Of a DNA stretch of 34,187 nucleotides, positions 25,596 to 33,509 are shown piece after piece (within the stretch, counting starts at the first letter, position 1; every line of letters begins with the position of its first letter). Origin of the DNA: Pseudomonadota bacterium. GTDB taxonomy: Bacteria > Pseudomonadota > Gammaproteobacteria > Burkholderiales > Burkholderiaceae. The notes under the pieces were generated by a model, which was not told the origin of the DNA, ran no database searches, and saw only the letters and a list, made by a program, of their open reading frames with translations. The stretch covers positions 1 through 34,187 of the forward strand of contig JAJXUC010000022.1 in the NCBI GenBank assembly GCA_021783435.1, written 5' to 3'. The translations under genes were made by a program, and so were the position numbers.

Positions 25596-26423
25596 ATGTC
25601 CCTGCCCCCGACCGAATCTCCACGGCTCGACTTTGCCCATGACCTCAGCTACGCCGACTACCTCCACCTGGCCGAGGTGCTGAACGCGCAGCACCCGCTG
25701 TCGCCCGATCCGAACGAGCTGCTGTTCATCGTGCAGCACCAGACCAGCGAGTTGTGGATGAAGCTCATGCTGCACGAGCTGCACCAGGCGCGAGCCCAGA
25801 TCGTCGACGAAGCCATGCCAGCAGCCTTCAAGACCCTGGCGCGGGTGTCGCGGGTCATGGAACAACTGGTGCATGCCTGGAGCGTGCTGGCCACCATGAC
25901 ACCGCCCGAATACTCTGCCATCCGCCCCTACCTCGGCCAGTCCAGCGGCTTTCAGAGCGCACAGTACCGGAGCATCGAGTTCATGCTCGGCAACAAGAAC
26001 GCCGTCATGCTGCGTCCGCATGCGCACGACGCCGCCGTGCTCGCGGAAGTCGAAGCCGCGCTGCGACAACCCTCGCTGTACGACGAGAGCCTGCGCCTGC
26101 TGGCACGTCGTGGACTTCCCGTTCCGGCCAGCCACATACAGCGCGACTGGGCCCTGCCCTATGCCGAAAGCGCCGACGTCGAAGCCGCCTGGCTCACGGT
26201 TTACCGCGCGCCCCAAGCGCATTGGGATCTGTACCAGCTCGGCGAAAAGCTCACCGACCTGGAAGACGCCTTCCGCCTCTGGCGCTTCCGCCACGTCACC
26301 ACCGTGGAGCGCATCATCGGCTTCAAGCGCGGCACCGGCGGCACCTCCGGCGTGGGCTATTTGCGCAAGATGCTCGACGTCGTGCTGTTCCCCGAACTCT
26401 GGCGTCTGCGCACGGACCTGTGA
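25596..26423 (+). CDS. kynA: Tryptophan 2,3-dioxygenase
   Basis: KynA opens the indole ring of tryptophan with O2 using haem b, giving N-formylkynurenine. The 275-residue protein has H48 in [12 protein letters not shown]106 and R110 in PPEYSAIR, S117 in LGQSSGFQS, and the proximal haem ligand H233 in [13 protein letters not shown]. These match the active-site set known for the Xanthomonas enzyme, offset by 7. The GTGGTSG loop near the C-terminus that closes over substrate is present. The frame extends upstream into kynU, but the ATG at 25596 gives [10 protein letters not shown] and a normal length. It is the second gene of a kynU-kynA unit. Confidence 0.97.
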   Translation: MSLPPTESPRLDFAHDLSYADYLHLAEVLNAQHPLSPDPNELLFIVQHQTSELWMKLMLHELHQARAQIVDEAMPAAFKTLARVSRVMEQLVHAWSVLATMTPPEYSAIRPYLGQSSGFQSAQYRSIEFMLGNKNAVMLRPHAHDAAVLAEVEAALRQPSLYDESLRLLARRGLPVPASHIQRDWALPYAESADVEAAWLTVYRAPQAHWDLYQLGEKLTDLEDAFRLWRFRHVTTVERIIGFKRGTGGTSGVGYLRKMLDVVLFPELWRLRTDL

Positions 26424-26577
26424 ACACGCGGCCCGTGGCCAGGACCACGCATCAACACCCAGGCCCCGATGGGTCGGCGGCCAAGATGCTGACGCCATGC
26501 AGAATGACGCTATTGAACCGCTTCGTCATCGGTTCTCCAACCCGCTTCACTTTGCTCTCGAACCTGCCTGGGAAACC

Positions 26578-27591
26578 ATGGATGCCGCTCATGCCGCCTT
26601 CGAACCCGTCTCGACGACTGTGACCGTTGGCGTCGTGATTTCCATCGTCGTGCCTTGCCATGACGAGGTCGGCAATCTGCAAGCGCTCTACACGCGGGTG
26701 CGCGAGGTCATGGACCGGCAAGCTGAAGCCTGGGAGATGGTCTGCGTCAACGACGGCAGCCGCGACCAGACCCTGGCCCAACTGCTGGCGCTGCGCCGGG
26801 CCGATGAGCGCGTGGTCGTGATCGATCTGTCGCGCAACTTCGGCAAGGAAGCCGCACTGACGGCGGGACTGGAGCATGCGCGCGGCCAAGCCATCATCCC
26901 GCTCGACGCCGATCTGCAGGATCCGCCCGAACTCATCCCCGCGTTGCTGGCGAAATGGCGCGATGGCTACGACGTGGTCAACGCGGTGCGCATCGCGCGC
27001 GATGGCGAGGGCTGGCTCAAGCGCGTCACGGCGCACATGTTCTATCGTGTGATCAACCGCCTGAGCCACGTCGACATCCCATCCGACACCGGCGACTTCC
27101 GCCTGATCACCCGACCCGTGCTCGAAGCCCTGATGGCGCTGCCCGAGCGCCGTCGTTTCATGAAAGGCTTGTTTGCATGGGTGGGGTTTCGCACCGTCGC
27201 CGTTCCCTACCGGCGCAGCCCGCGGCACGCCGGGCGCAGCAAGTGGAATTACTGGAAGCTGTGGAACTTCGCGCTCGAGGGAATCACCTCGTTCAGCATT
27301 GCCCCGCTGCAGCTTGCTTCCTATCTGGGGTTTGCGGTGTCACTGTTTGCGTTCACTTACGCGGCATGGGTGGTGATGCAAACCTTGCTGCATGGAAATC
27401 CCATCAAGGGCTACCCGTCACTCATGGTGACCTTGCTGTTTCTGGGCGGCGTCCAGCTCATGGCACTGGGGGTGATTGGCGAGTACCTCGGTCGGCTCTA
27501 TGAGGAAAGCAAGCAGCGTCCCGTGTATCTGGTGCGCCGGACGTGGCCGGATCGGGATGGCGGCGAAACACCCAGCGTTTGGCCGACATGA
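26578..27591 (+). CDS. GT2 polyprenyl-phosphate glycosyltransferase (GtrB-like)
   Basis: This is a family 2 glycosyltransferase of about 337 residues with the GT-A signature ISIVVPCHDEVGNL, VNDGSRDQT and the DXD-type LDADLQDPPE (110-112). GDFRLITRPV and RHAGRSKWNYWKL follow, then two C-terminal membrane helices (around 245-300). This layout is that of GtrB/dolichol-phosphate mannosyltransferase enzymes that load a sugar on a polyprenyl phosphate at the inner leaflet. ATGs at 26497 and 26578 are in frame. The segment between them shows A/T-ending codons unlike coding sequence here, so 26578 is used. Its 3' end overlaps the converging gtrA-like gene by 134 bases. Together with that gene and the GT-C protein it forms a gtr-like module. 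Confidence 0.9.
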   Translation: MDAAHAAFEPVSTTVTVGVVISIVVPCHDEVGNLQALYTRVREVMDRQAEAWEMVCVNDGSRDQTLAQLLALRRADERVVVIDLSRNFGKEAALTAGLEHARGQAIIPLDADLQDPPELIPALLAKWRDGYDVVNAVRIARDGEGWLKRVTAHMFYRVINRLSHVDIPSDTGDFRLITRPVLEALMALPERRRFMKGLFAWVGFRTVAVPYRRSPRHAGRSKWNYWKLWNFALEGITSFSIAPLQLASYLGFAVSLFAFTYAAWVVMQTLLHGNPIKGYPSLMVTLLFLGGVQLMALGVIGEYLGRLYEESKQRPVYLVRRTWPDRDGGETPSVWPT

Positions 27592-27952
27592 AATTCACCA
27601 CCATGCCGGCCAGCGAGCCCGCCGCCACGGCGAGCAGGGGCTTGAGGGCGCCGGCCGCATCCAGTGCGTGCAGCGCCAGCATGTAGGTTGCGAGGTTGAC
27701 CACGCCACCCACAGCCATGGCCGACAGATAGCGCCACCACTCCCCCCAGGTCGGCGGCACATGCCTGAGCGCAAACGTGTGGCGACGGTTGATTTGCCAG
27801 GTGACGACAACCGCGCATAGAAAGGATGCCAGCCGCCCGGCGCCGTAGCCCCAGCCGAGATGCAGAAAAACGTACAGCAAGCCGGCATCGACGACAAAGC
27901 CAAGCCCTCCGCTGAGGGCGAATAGGATGGGCTGCCTGAATGTCGACAACAT
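27458..27952 (-). CDS. GtrA-family membrane protein
   Basis: This 164-residue protein has four hydrophobic helices and the GtrA fold signatures FALSGGLGFVVDAGLLYVFL near the start, WQINRRHTFA in the middle and VNFMSAKRWVFR at the end of the domain. GtrA proteins are proposed to flip the polyprenyl-linked sugar made by GtrB. The last 35 or so residues after WVFRR are polar and fall in the region overlapping the GT2 gene on the other strand, so the overlap costs neither domain. The start at 27952 is 19 bases from the start of the divergent GT-C gene. The inverted placement between the two glycosyltransferases is unusual. Confidence 0.88.
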   Translation of the reverse strand: MLSTFRQPILFALSGGLGFVVDAGLLYVFLHLGWGYGAGRLASFLCAVVVTWQINRRHTFALRHVPPTWGEWWRYLSAMAVGGVVNLATYMLALHALDAAGALKPLLAVAAGSLAGMVVNFMSAKRWVFRRHPDPATSGAPDTRDAACFPHRADRGTRQSPPVP

Positions 27953-27971
27953 CGTTTTGAACGGGTGGGAA

Positions 27972-29393
27972 ATGAGGCTTTCGATTTCAAGAGTGAGCCG
28001 GGCTGACTTGGTCCGTTTGCTGATCGCACTGGCCGCGCTGAGTTTCTTGTTGACCTTGCGCGCCGAGTATATGGGCGAGGAAGCGGTGTATTCACTGCTC
28101 TCCCTCGAAATGCATCACTACGGGAGCGATCTCACGCCCATCCTGTACGGTGCCGTCTATGGTCGTCCTCCGCTGTTCAATTGGCTGATCATGCCGCTGG
28201 CCGACTGGCTGGGCTGGCAACATGTGCTGCAGGCGGCGCGCATGATCACCGCGCTGGCCACCTTGGCGACCGCGGGCCTGACGCTGTGGATCGCCCGCAT
28301 GTCCGGGTTGCCGCAGCGGGCCGCCGAGTTGGCGGCGCTCGTGTTCCTGAGCATGGCTTACGCCCTCTTCTGGTACGGCTGGATCTCCTATTCCGACGCC
28401 CTGTTTGGGTTTTGCATCATGCTGGCCATCGCCGCCGGCATCGCCGCCGTGGTCGAAAAACGCCACGCCTGGCTCCTGCTGGCCTGCCTGGCTTTGATCG
28501 CCGGGTTTCTGACCAAAGCCCTGACGATCTACGTGTTCTACGCCGCAGCCATGCTCGTGCTCGCCGTGCGGCAGAAAAGCTGGGGGTTCCTGCTCCACTG
28601 GCGCAGCCTGCTCATCCACGCGGCAGCGCTGGCGTTTCCCTGGGTCTGGTGGCGCCTCCTCACACCCGGCATGTCGCAGGGATCCGGCATGCTTGGCGAC
28701 ATCCTCAGTCGCATGCAGGAACAGCATCACCAGAACTACCTTGACGATCAGTTGGGTTTTGTCGTCGATGGGTTCAAAATGCTGCTGCCGCTGTCGCTGG
28801 TGTTTCCGGTGCTGGCGTGGCGGGATCGGCGGCGACAAAGGCTGGCTGGATCGACAAGGCAGCCCGCCACCTTGCCACCCATGGTGTGGACCCTGTTGTG
28901 GATCGTCGCGCTGAACTTTCTCCCCTATTTGATTGCCCCGCAAAGCAACGTGCGCTACGTCTACCCACTGACGGGGCTGGTGGCCGTGATCTTCGCTGCG
29001 ATGGCTGCGAGTCGAGACTGGGAGCGGGCCGTGATCGTCGCCGCGGCCAGCTTCATCGCCCTGAAATATGCCCTCGGCATCGGATGGCTTCCGGCCTACC
29101 AGCAGCGCGCGCACAATTTCAAGGCTGCGGCTCTGGAGATCTCCAAGGTGGTCGGCTCAGCCCCGCTGTACGTGGACAACACCGCGTGGCAAGGGCTCAG
29201 CGTGGCGGCCAACATCGACGTGATGCGCCTGCAGCATCCGCTGCGGTTTCCACAGCCCGGCGATCAGGGCTATCTGCTCGCCTACAGCAAGAAGCCCGAT
29301 TGGCCGATCGTGGTCAAGGTGTATCGCTTCAGCGATCCGCTTTATCTGCTGTGTCGCGGCTCGCAGTGCCCACGGCCTGGGGCCCATCCCTAG
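27972..29393 (+). CDS. GT-C family integral membrane glycosyltransferase (PMT/ArnT-like)
   Basis: This polytopic protein (473 residues) has about ten or more helices. The early acidic motif RAEYMGEEAVYSLLSLEMHH is followed by YGRPPLFNWLIMPLADWLG, the pattern of PMT_2/ArnT-type transferases in which acidic residues of the first periplasmic loop are catalytic. Late helices are followed by a soluble C-terminal part (about 400-473). Such enzymes take a sugar from a polyprenyl phosphate and attach it to lipid A, O-antigen or protein in the periplasm. The frame is open to 27927, but ATG 27972 has GGTGGGA upstream. With the GtrB-like and GtrA-like neighbours it fills the GtrC position. Acceptor and sugar are unknown. 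Confidence 0.85.
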   Translation: MRLSISRVSRADLVRLLIALAALSFLLTLRAEYMGEEAVYSLLSLEMHHYGSDLTPILYGAVYGRPPLFNWLIMPLADWLGWQHVLQAARMITALATLATAGLTLWIARMSGLPQRAAELAALVFLSMAYALFWYGWISYSDALFGFCIMLAIAAGIAAVVEKRHAWLLLACLALIAGFLTKALTIYVFYAAAMLVLAVRQKSWGFLLHWRSLLIHAAALAFPWVWWRLLTPGMSQGSGMLGDILSRMQEQHHQNYLDDQLGFVVDGFKMLLPLSLVFPVLAWRDRRRQRLAGSTRQPATLPPMVWTLLWIVALNFLPYLIAPQSNVRYVYPLTGLVAVIFAAMAASRDWERAVIVAAASFIALKYALGIGWLPAYQQRAHNFKAAALEISKVVGSAPLYVDNTAWQGLSVAANIDVMRLQHPLRFPQPGDQGYLLAYSKKPDWPIVVKVYRFSDPLYLLCRGSQCPRPGAHP

Positions 29394-29472
29394 TGCCGGT
29401 CCCCTCCAGGGACTCGCACGCGCCGGGGTGGCAACAGCCTGAACAGGCCCGACCCAGCCCTCACGGTTTTTC

Positions 29473-29478
29473 TAAGAT
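29473..29478 (+). promoter_or_regulatory. Candidate -10 element of the bio genes
   Basis: TAAGAT is preceded by a T run (TTTTTC), 24 bases before the bioA ATG; no consensus -35 is seen. I found no clear BirA operator. Confidence 0.3.
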
Positions 29479-29502
29479 GCAGCCCGGCCGACCCACGACC
29501 CC

Positions 29503-30882
29503 ATGAACCGTTCATCTCCATCCCCAGCCGATCTGCCCGCACGCAGCCTGCGCGCGGTGTGGCATCCCTGCACGCAGATGAAGCGCCACGAGGGCGCGCC
29601 GCCGCTGGAGATCGTGCGCGGCGAGGGCGTGTGGCTGATCGACGCGCAAGGCTGGCGCATTCTGGATGCGGTGAGTTCCTGGTGGGTGAACCTGTTCGGC
29701 CACAACCAGCCGCAGATCAAGGCGGCAATCACGGCGCAAATGGATCGCATCGAGCATGTCATGCTCGCCGGGCTGACGCATGCGCCCGTGGTGGAATTGT
29801 CTGAGCGTCTGCATGCGCGCACCGGCCTGGGCCATGCCCATTACGGCAGCGACGGCGCCAGCGCCACCGAAATTGCGCTGAAAATGAGCGCGCACTATTG
29901 GCGCAACCGCGGCCAGCCGCAGAAGAACCAGTTCATCGGCCTGGCCGGTGGCTACCACGGCGAAACCGTGGGCGCGCTGGCCGTGACCGACGTGCCGCTG
30001 TTCCGCCAGAGCTACGCGCCGCTGGTGCGCGTTGCCGCCACCGTGCCGGTGCCCGACCTGCGGCGCAAGCCTGCGCATCGGAGCGAGGCTGAATGGGTGG
30101 CGCATTGCTCCAGCGCGCTGGAGCGGCATCTGCAGCAACATGCCGGCCGCACCGCCGCGCTCATCGTCGAACCGCTGGTGCAATGTGCCGCCGGTTTCGT
30201 CTTCTACCCGCCCGCCTACCTCGCCCGTGTGCGCGAGCTGTGCACCCAATATGAGGTGCATCTGGTGGCCGATGAAATTGCCGTGGGCATGGGCCGCAGC
30301 GGCAGCTTGCTGGCCTGCGAGCAGGCGAACGTGCGGCCCGACTTCCTCTGCCTGAGCAAGGGCCTCACCGGAGGTTACCTGCCGCTGTCGGTGGTGCTCA
30401 CCACCGACATGGTGTACGCCGCGTTCTACGACGACGACGTCGCGCGCGGCTTTCTGCATTCGCATTCCTACACCGGCAACCCGCTGGCCTGCAGCGCGGC
30501 GCTGGCGACGCTGGACCTCCTCGACGAGGCCCGCCTGGCCGCCAACCGCGCGCTGGCGACCCGACTCGACGCCCTCTTCGCCCCGCTGCACGCGCACCCA
30601 CGCCTGCGGCACGCACGCCACATCGGCCTGATCTGGGCCTGGGACGTGGCCGATGCGCCGGCCGACTTCGCGCGCCGCTTTGCCGCCGAAGCGCTGGCGC
30701 GCGGCGCGCTGCTGCGCCCCATCGGCAGCACGCTGTACTTCATGCCGCCCTATGTCATCGACGTGGCCGCCGCCGAACATCTGTGCGCCGCCACGCTCGA
30801 TGCCCTGCGTGCGACGCTGGGCGACGCACCGACATCCCCGGCGCATGTCCACGCCGCCCCACAGGAACGCGCACTGCCATGA
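29503..30882 (+). CDS. bioA: Adenosylmethionine-8-amino-7-oxononanoate aminotransferase
   Basis: BioA transfers an amino group from SAM to KAPA to give DAPA in biotin synthesis. The 459-residue class III aminotransferase has WHPCTQMKRHE at the start (typical of BioA), SSWWVNLFGHN at 58-68, GGYHGETVGALAVTD at 149-163, the PLP-binding D257 in LVADEIAVGMGR, the Schiff-base lysine K286 in LSKGLTGGYLPLS and HSYTGNPLACSAAL later. Length is normal, with a short Pro/Ala tail. The stop overlaps the bioD start (ATGA at 30879-30882), indicating translational coupling. No Shine-Dalgarno sequence is evident for bioA itself. Confidence 0.96.
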   Translation: MNRSSPSPADLPARSLRAVWHPCTQMKRHEGAPPLEIVRGEGVWLIDAQGWRILDAVSSWWVNLFGHNQPQIKAAITAQMDRIEHVMLAGLTHAPVVELSERLHARTGLGHAHYGSDGASATEIALKMSAHYWRNRGQPQKNQFIGLAGGYHGETVGALAVTDVPLFRQSYAPLVRVAATVPVPDLRRKPAHRSEAEWVAHCSSALERHLQQHAGRTAALIVEPLVQCAAGFVFYPPAYLARVRELCTQYEVHLVADEIAVGMGRSGSLLACEQANVRPDFLCLSKGLTGGYLPLSVVLTTDMVYAAFYDDDVARGFLHSHSYTGNPLACSAALATLDLLDEARLAANRALATRLDALFAPLHAHPRLRHARHIGLIWAWDVADAPADFARRFAAEALARGALLRPIGSTLYFMPPYVIDVAAAEHLCAATLDALRATLGDAPTSPAHVHAAPQERALP

Positions 30883-31553
30883 ACAATCGCCCCGCGCCCG
30901 CCTGGTTCGTCGCCGGCACCGACACCGAAATCGGCAAGACCCTGGTGGCCTGCGCCCTGCTGCACAAGCTGCGCGCCAAGTTCGCGCATGTGGTCGGCGC
31001 CAAGCCGGTGGCGGCGGGCCTGGAGGCGGATGGCATCAACGCCGATGTCGCCCAACTGCGCGCCGCCGGCAACCTGCAGGTGCCGGCCGAACTCGACAAC
31101 CCCTACGCCCTGCGCGAGCCGGTGTCGCCGCACCTGGCGGCACGCGCCGAGGGGCGCGTGATCGACCCGCACCGCATTGCCAACGCCGTGGCGCAACTGC
31201 GCCTGCTGGCCGACGCCGTGGTGGTCGAAGGCGTCGGCGGCCTGCTCGTGCCGCTGTCCGACACCGCCGACGGCGGCGACCTCGCTCGATTGCTGCGCCT
31301 GCCGGTGGTGCTGGTGGTCGGGCTCAAGCTCGGCTGCCTCAACCATGCGCTGCTGACCCAGGAAGCCATCGCCACACGCGGCCTGCATTTCGCCGGCTGG
31401 GTCGGCAACCGCATCGATCCCGCCATGCTGCGCGCCGACGACAACCTCACCACGCTGCGCAGCCGTCTGCGCGCGCCCTGCCTGGGGGTGATTGCACACA
31501 TGGCCACGCCCGATGCGGCGCAGGCGGCGCATCTGCTGGACTTGCCGACGTGA
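30879..31553 (+). CDS. bioD: Dethiobiotin synthetase
   Basis: BioD closes the ureido ring of dethiobiotin from DAPA, CO2 and ATP. The 224-residue P-loop protein has the Walker [10 protein letters not shown] at 13-21, the substrate-binding KPVAAGLE at about 43-50, [13 protein letters not shown] and the nucleotide-site GWVGNRID. The frame is open further upstream, but ATG 30879, overlapping the bioA stop as ATGA, gives the canonical start. It is the middle gene of bioA-bioD-bioF. Confidence 0.96.
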   Translation: MNNRPAPAWFVAGTDTEIGKTLVACALLHKLRAKFAHVVGAKPVAAGLEADGINADVAQLRAAGNLQVPAELDNPYALREPVSPHLAARAEGRVIDPHRIANAVAQLRLLADAVVVEGVGGLLVPLSDTADGGDLARLLRLPVVLVVGLKLGCLNHALLTQEAIATRGLHFAGWVGNRIDPAMLRADDNLTTLRSRLRAPCLGVIAHMATPDAAQAAHLLDLPT

Positions 31554-31647
31554 GCGCGGCGCGCAGAGCTGTCCTGCATCCATCGCGCCCGGCCAGACGA
31601 CCCGGCACGGCCCACGCGCGACCTCGCTGCGCAGCGCCGGCGCGACC

Positions 31648-32835
31648 ATGATCTCCGCCCCCACCGCCTCCATGCCCCACGACTTCGCCACCAGACTCGC
31701 CGCCCTCGACGCCGCCCACCTGCGCCGCAAACGCCGCGTGGTGACGCACTACGACGGCGCACATCTCACGGTGGATGGCCGCGTGATGCTGGCGTTCTGC
31801 GGCAACGATTACCTCGGCCTGGCGCAGCACCCGGCCTTGATCGAGGCGGCGCAATGCGCGGCGGCGCGCTGGGGCGTGGGAGCTACGGCGTCGCCGCTGG
31901 TGTGCGGCCACAGCGGCGCGCACGAGGCGCTGGAAGCTGAACTGGCGGCCTTCGTCGGCCTGCCGCGGGCGCTGTATTTCTACGCCGGCTTTCCGGCCAA
32001 CGTGGGCATCGTGCCGGCGCTGGTGGAGCGTGGCGACGCGGTGTTTTCCGATGCGCTGAACCACGCCTGCCTGATCGACGGCGCCCGGCTGAGCCGTGCC
32101 GAAGTGCAGGTTTACGCCCACGCCGATGTCGATGCGCTGGGCACGTTGCTGGCGGCCAGCGGCGCGCGCCGCAAACTGGTGCTGACCGACGCCGTGTTCA
32201 GCATGGACGGGGACCTTGCCCCGCTGCGCGACATGCTGGCGCTGTGCGAGCGCCACGACGCCTTGCTGCTGATCGACGACGCCCACGGCTTCGGCGTGCT
32301 CGGCCCCGAAGGAAGGGGTGCGGCGGCACACCTGGGGCTGCGCAGTCCGCATCTCGTCTACATGGCGACGCTGGGCAAGGCCGCAGGGGTGGCAGGCGCC
32401 TTCGTCGCCGGCGACGACGCGGTGGTGGAGTGGATCATGCAGCGCGCGCGCAGCTACATCTTCGCCACCGCGGCCCCCGCGCTCATTGCCGAGACGCTGC
32501 GCGCGAGCCTGAAGTTGATCGCCGCCGAAGACTGGCGCCGCGAGCGCCTGCGCACCCTGGCGGCGCGGTTGCAGGCCAGTGCCGCGCAGTTGCCTCCGGG
32601 GTGGGCCTTGGGCAAGTCGGACACCGCGATCCAGCCCATCCAGATCGGCGACAACGCTGCCTCGCTGCAGGCCATGGCGGCGCTGTGGCGCGACGGCCTG
32701 TGGGTGCCGGCCATCCGTCCGCCCACCGTGCCGGCCGGCACCGCGCGCCTGCGCATCGGCCTGTCGGCCGCGCATACGGCTGCGCATGTCGACCGGCTGA
32801 TTGCGGCACTGGCGCAACAGCGCACCGCTGCCTAG
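31648..32835 (+). CDS. bioF: 8-amino-7-oxononanoate synthase
   Basis: BioF condenses pimeloyl-ACP (or -CoA) with alanine to give KAPA. The 395-residue alpha-oxoamine synthase has [13 protein letters not shown] at 50-62, the substrate loop [34 protein letters not shown], the PLP aspartate and histidine in [12 protein letters not shown] (D210, H213) and the PLP lysine K244 in [11 protein letters not shown]. The usual Gly-Gly after the lysine loop reads VAGAF, a mild variant. The ATG at 31648 is used; 31672 is an in-frame alternative. It follows bioD by 94 bases. The order A-D-F differs from the more common A-F-D-B, and bioB is not next. Confidence 0.94.
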   Translation: MISAPTASMPHDFATRLAALDAAHLRRKRRVVTHYDGAHLTVDGRVMLAFCGNDYLGLAQHPALIEAAQCAAARWGVGATASPLVCGHSGAHEALEAELAAFVGLPRALYFYAGFPANVGIVPALVERGDAVFSDALNHACLIDGARLSRAEVQVYAHADVDALGTLLAASGARRKLVLTDAVFSMDGDLAPLRDMLALCERHDALLLIDDAHGFGVLGPEGRGAAAHLGLRSPHLVYMATLGKAAGVAGAFVAGDDAVVEWIMQRARSYIFATAAPALIAETLRASLKLIAAEDWRRERLRTLAARLQASAAQLPPGWALGKSDTAIQPIQIGDNAASLQAMAALWRDGLWVPAIRPPTVPAGTARLRIGLSAAHTAAHVDRLIAALAQQRTAA

Positions 32836-32842
32836 CGCCCGA

Positions 32843-33421
32843 TCAATCCGCCGTGCCCGCCAGCGCCTTTTCGATGCGCCGATCCGGCACCAGCCACGTC
32901 AGCGCCACGGCCACATACACCACCTGCGCCAGCGCAGGCGACCACGGCGAGAGCGTGATGCCCAGCACGTACAGCAGCGGCGAGAGCTTGCCCTTCAAGT
33001 CGCGCCCGATGGCATGCCCCAGTGTGGTCGAGCCGGCGTTGATGATGGACCGCTGCAGCACCCAGTAGGCCAGCGCGGCCATCAGCAGCACCAGGCCGTA
33101 GAACGCGGTGGGCGAAGGCGCGAAGTGGTTCTCGCCCATCCAGCCGGTGGCGAAGGGAAACAGCGAAAGCCAGAACAGCAGGTGCAGATTCGCCCACAGC
33201 ACCGCGCCGCTGACCTTGCCGGCGGCGTGCAGCATGTGGTGATGGTTGTTCCAGTAGATGCCGACGTAGACGAAGCTCAGGATGTAGCTGAGAAGCACCG
33301 GCAGCAGCGGCGCCAGCGCCTGCAGGCTGGCGCCATGCGGCACCTTCAGCTCCAGCACCATGATGGTGATGATGATGGCGATGACGCCGTCGCTGAAGGC
33401 TTCGAGTCGGTTCTTGCCCAT
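32843..33421 (-). CDS. TMEM175-family potassium channel-like protein
   Basis: This 192-residue membrane protein has five to six helices. The defining TMEM175/DUF1211 motif is at the start: RLEAFSDGVIAIIITIMVLEL, with FSD at residues 9-11 in the pore-lining first helix. Bacterial members form tetrameric potassium-selective leak channels. Further typical features are YILSFVYVGIYWNNHHHMLH and the later LHLLFWLSLFPFATGWMG. A longer frame runs upstream to 34120 but is a shadow of the ABC gene. The ATG at 33421 has AGGATT upstream. It is convergent with bioF; the stops are 7 bases apart. Confidence 0.92.
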   Translation of the reverse strand: MGKNRLEAFSDGVIAIIITIMVLELKVPHGASLQALAPLLPVLLSYILSFVYVGIYWNNHHHMLHAAGKVSGAVLWANLHLLFWLSLFPFATGWMGENHFAPSPTAFYGLVLLMAALAYWVLQRSIINAGSTTLGHAIGRDLKGKLSPLLYVLGITLSPWSPALAQVVYVAVALTWLVPDRRIEKALAGTAD

Positions 33422-33509
33422 GCTGCAATCCTGGTGCTTGCGTCGAGCGCATTGTCGCAGGCGGCCCCGCCTGGAGACAACGCGGGTGCAGACAGGGCGT
33501 GAACAGGCC

